In this document: positions 59,875 through 64,000 of the stretch, piece after piece
Position numbering within the stretch: the first letter of the stretch is position 1
How the letters are laid out: each line of letters opens with the position of its first letter
DNA from: CAIWAH01 sp964602595
GTDB taxonomy: Bacteria; Verrucomicrobiota; Verrucomicrobiia; Limisphaerales; UBA9464
NCBI GenBank assembly: GCA_964602595.1
Contig: CAZRRO010000012.1
Location: forward strand, 1 to 64,000
Direction of reading: 5' to 3'
DNA length: 64,000 nt
The notes under the pieces: model-generated
The model's input: only the letters and a program-made list of their open reading frames with translations
Databases searched by the model: none
Told to the model about the DNA's origin: nothing
Made by a program: the position numbers and the translations under genes

Positions 59875-60176
59875 TTTGCCCCGTCGGCGAACTTGGATCG
59901 AACCCGCGGGTGAATCGGAGTGACCCGACAAAGCAGGGAAGGCGCCTCGCCGGGCCGTCGTCTCAGTGCCGGGTCAGAGGACAGGCAAACCGTGTGCCGG
60001 GGGGGGACCGGTGTCGACTATGTGCTGCCGGTGTCCCGTCGGCAGCGCATCGAGCCAGCTATCGCCACCCCAACGGTGATCCTGACACGCTGACGCAATG
60101 CGCCCTCGGCCGCAGGGCCCCTTGGCGACATCCGGGCTTTCCTCGGGCGTGCTTCCATGCTCTTTAGGCCGACCGC
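59875..60176. other. Non-coding gap before uvrA
   Basis: 302 bases of GC-rich sequence with no gene that I can support. It contains a CGGAGTGACCC variant of the short palindrome seen at 11678 and 39003, and a run of six or more G at 60000. No clear promoter consensus is visible for uvrA. Confidence 0.4.
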
Positions 60177-63146
<2,970 letters not shown>

Positions 63147-63193
63147 GTGTTCGTCGCGGAAAAAGCTGACACGCTGGTGAGCAGATTCGACGA

Positions 63194-63388
63194 GCCGCGG
63201 AGCGGCGCCAGACGGTAGCCCACAGCGTAAGCTGTGGGTGGTCGAAGAAAGGCGACCAAGCCCCGGAGGGGCGAAAGAAGTTCCAGATGCCTGTCCACCC
63301 CGATCTGTCGCCCTGCTGGGGCTCCGTTGGTAAGGCTTTGAATCCCCGGGCTGACGCCCGGGGCTACTTTCTGCCGCCCCTCCGGCGC
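63194..63388. repeat. Palindromic element, copy 3 of the RAYT-flanking family
   Basis: 195 bases, 48 bases after the uvrA stop. The left arm is GCCGCGGAGCGGCGCCAGAC, then GTAGCCCACAGCGTAAGCTG. Inner CCCCGGAGGGGCGAAAGAAG (63271-63290) matches the inner arm of copies 1 and 2. The right arm ends GGGCTACTTTCTGCCGCCCC. Its stem has diverged to CCCCGGGCTGACGCCCGGGG. No transposase is nearby, so this is a solo copy. Confidence 0.85.
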
Positions 63389-63414
63389 TAACTGCCCAAT
63401 CCGGTGGGGTTCAT

Positions 63415-63486
63415 CCGGTAGGTGCCGATGTGAGGAGCCCTGATTTTGTGCGGCAAAGTGATCCTCGTTACCTCGTCTCCTACGGG
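63415..63486. repeat. Palindromic repeat family F, intergenic copy
   Basis: The left arm CCGGTAGGTGCCGATGTGAG (63415-63434) and the right arm CCTCGTTACCTCGTCTCCTA (63463-63482) are inverted copies. They match the arms of the element inside the ATPase gene (30328-30408). It lies between the solo palindromic element and the sterol desaturase gene. Confidence 0.72.
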
Positions 63487-63594
63487 AACGGATTTCCTGG
63501 CTGTTCGGCCAAGCGGAGTTTCCACGGAGGTTGCCAACCCAAGGTCGCCTCGGTGGGGACGAGACCCGAACGATCAAGCGCGCCTCTTCCGCGG

Positions 63595-64000
63595 CTATTT
63601 CTCAAACGGTGTCCGGATCATGCCGCGGACGGTTTGGCGGCCGTCGGCATCCATGCCGTCCAGACCGAAGCGGATTTCTTCCGGGCGGGCTCGCAGCCGG
63701 AAGCTGCCGAACAGGCGATCCCAGACGGACAGCAAGGAGGCGTAGTTGGAGTCGGTGTCGGCGGGTTCGCGCGAGTGGTGAACCTTGTGCAGGCCCGGGG
63801 TGACGATGAGCCAGCCCAGCGTCCGTTCCCACACGGGCGGCAATGCCACGTTGGCGTGCTGCCACTGCACACAGCCTTGGAGTAGCGTCTCATACAGGAC
63901 GACATGGCCAAACTGGAGTCCGATCAGTGGGATGACTGCGAGCCGGAGCAGGGAGGAGAGGCCGATCTCGACGAGGTGAAAGCGATTGGCGGTGGTCACA
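63595..64000 (-). CDS. Sterol desaturase/fatty acid hydroxylase-family protein (cut by window end)
   Basis: The C-terminal about 134 residues are visible and the frame is open to the window edge. There is a hydrophobic segment (LLRLAVIPLIGLQFGHVVLYE), then the family His motif HKVHHSREPADTDSNYASLLSVWDRLFGSF, which holds the last di-iron ligands. These membrane di-iron enzymes hydroxylate or desaturate lipids. The N-terminal His clusters lie outside the window. Confidence 0.88.
   Translation of the reverse strand, partial: VTTANRFHLVEIGLSSLLRLAVIPLIGLQFGHVVLYETLLQGCVQWQHANVALPPVWERTLGWLIVTPGLHKVHHSREPADTDSNYASLLSVWDRLFGSFRLRARPEEIRFGLDGMDADGRQTVRGMIRTPFEK

Overview
The window is a GC-rich bacterial chromosome segment with dense coding on both strands, ATGA/GTGA gene overlaps and many GTG starts. 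Gene content points to the PVC superphylum, most likely Verrucomicrobiota of the Pedosphaera/Limisphaerales type. The supporting evidence is LL-diaminopimelate aminotransferase (DapL), a PEP-CTERM lectin-like protein, paired PQQ-type beta-propellers, a BlaI/M56 pair, a secreted metalloprotease with PKD and surface-type repeats, and many dispersed palindromic repeats. The lineage is an inference from gene families, not from a marker gene. No rRNA, tRNA, CRISPR array or prophage was seen.

Layout. 0-3.8 kb: the tail of an unknown gene, a SUKH-type protein, a malate/lactate dehydrogenase-type enzyme, a conserved aldolase-like protein and a small acidic protein. 3.8-8.4 kb: a zinc block read leftward (DksA-like protein, L33, S18, terminator, putative Zur box, ZnuA-ZnuC-ZnuB, Zur, S4-domain protein). 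8.6-12.8 kb: an NtrC-type regulator, NAD(P)HX repair enzyme and chorismate synthase. 12.8-19.6 kb: two secreted beta-propellers and a lemA-TPM-TPM operon. 19.7-24.8 kb: rarA, 5-formyl-THF cyclo-ligase, RNase Y and a BlaI/M56 pair. 24.8-28.1 kb: lipoprotein, tadA, Nudix, ppnP and pyrC.

28.3-37.4 kb is the most unusual stretch. A flotillin (718 aa), an 86-aa protein and a giant 1846-aa AAA ATPase of the DUF3686 type lie in the same orientation. Between the last two sits a REP-associated tyrosine transposase (RAYT) flanked by two copies of a 201-bp palindromic element. A third copy lies after uvrA at 63.2 kb. 37.6-47.3 kb: FAD/GcvT oxidoreductase, TPR protein, gamma-glutamylcyclotransferase-like protein, a PEP-CTERM lectin whose start codon is out of frame at an A8 tract, dapL, a GspG-like-tailed protein, a small protein/HNH pair and an MFS transporter. 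47.3-64 kb: ABC permease, OPT transporter, a HAD-Nudix fusion followed by folB, metalloprotease, PhzF, a TPR gene remnant, a PEP-hydrolase-family barrel protein, uvrA and a truncated sterol desaturase-like gene.

The main theme of the hunt is palindromic repeats. At least six families occur in 64 kb, and two of them lie in frame inside large genes (the ATPase and uvrA). Two families are built from tandem 7-mers arranged as inverted arms. The repeats were found by eye. Start codons, repeat ends and arm matches are hand-derived and need confirmation by alignment.
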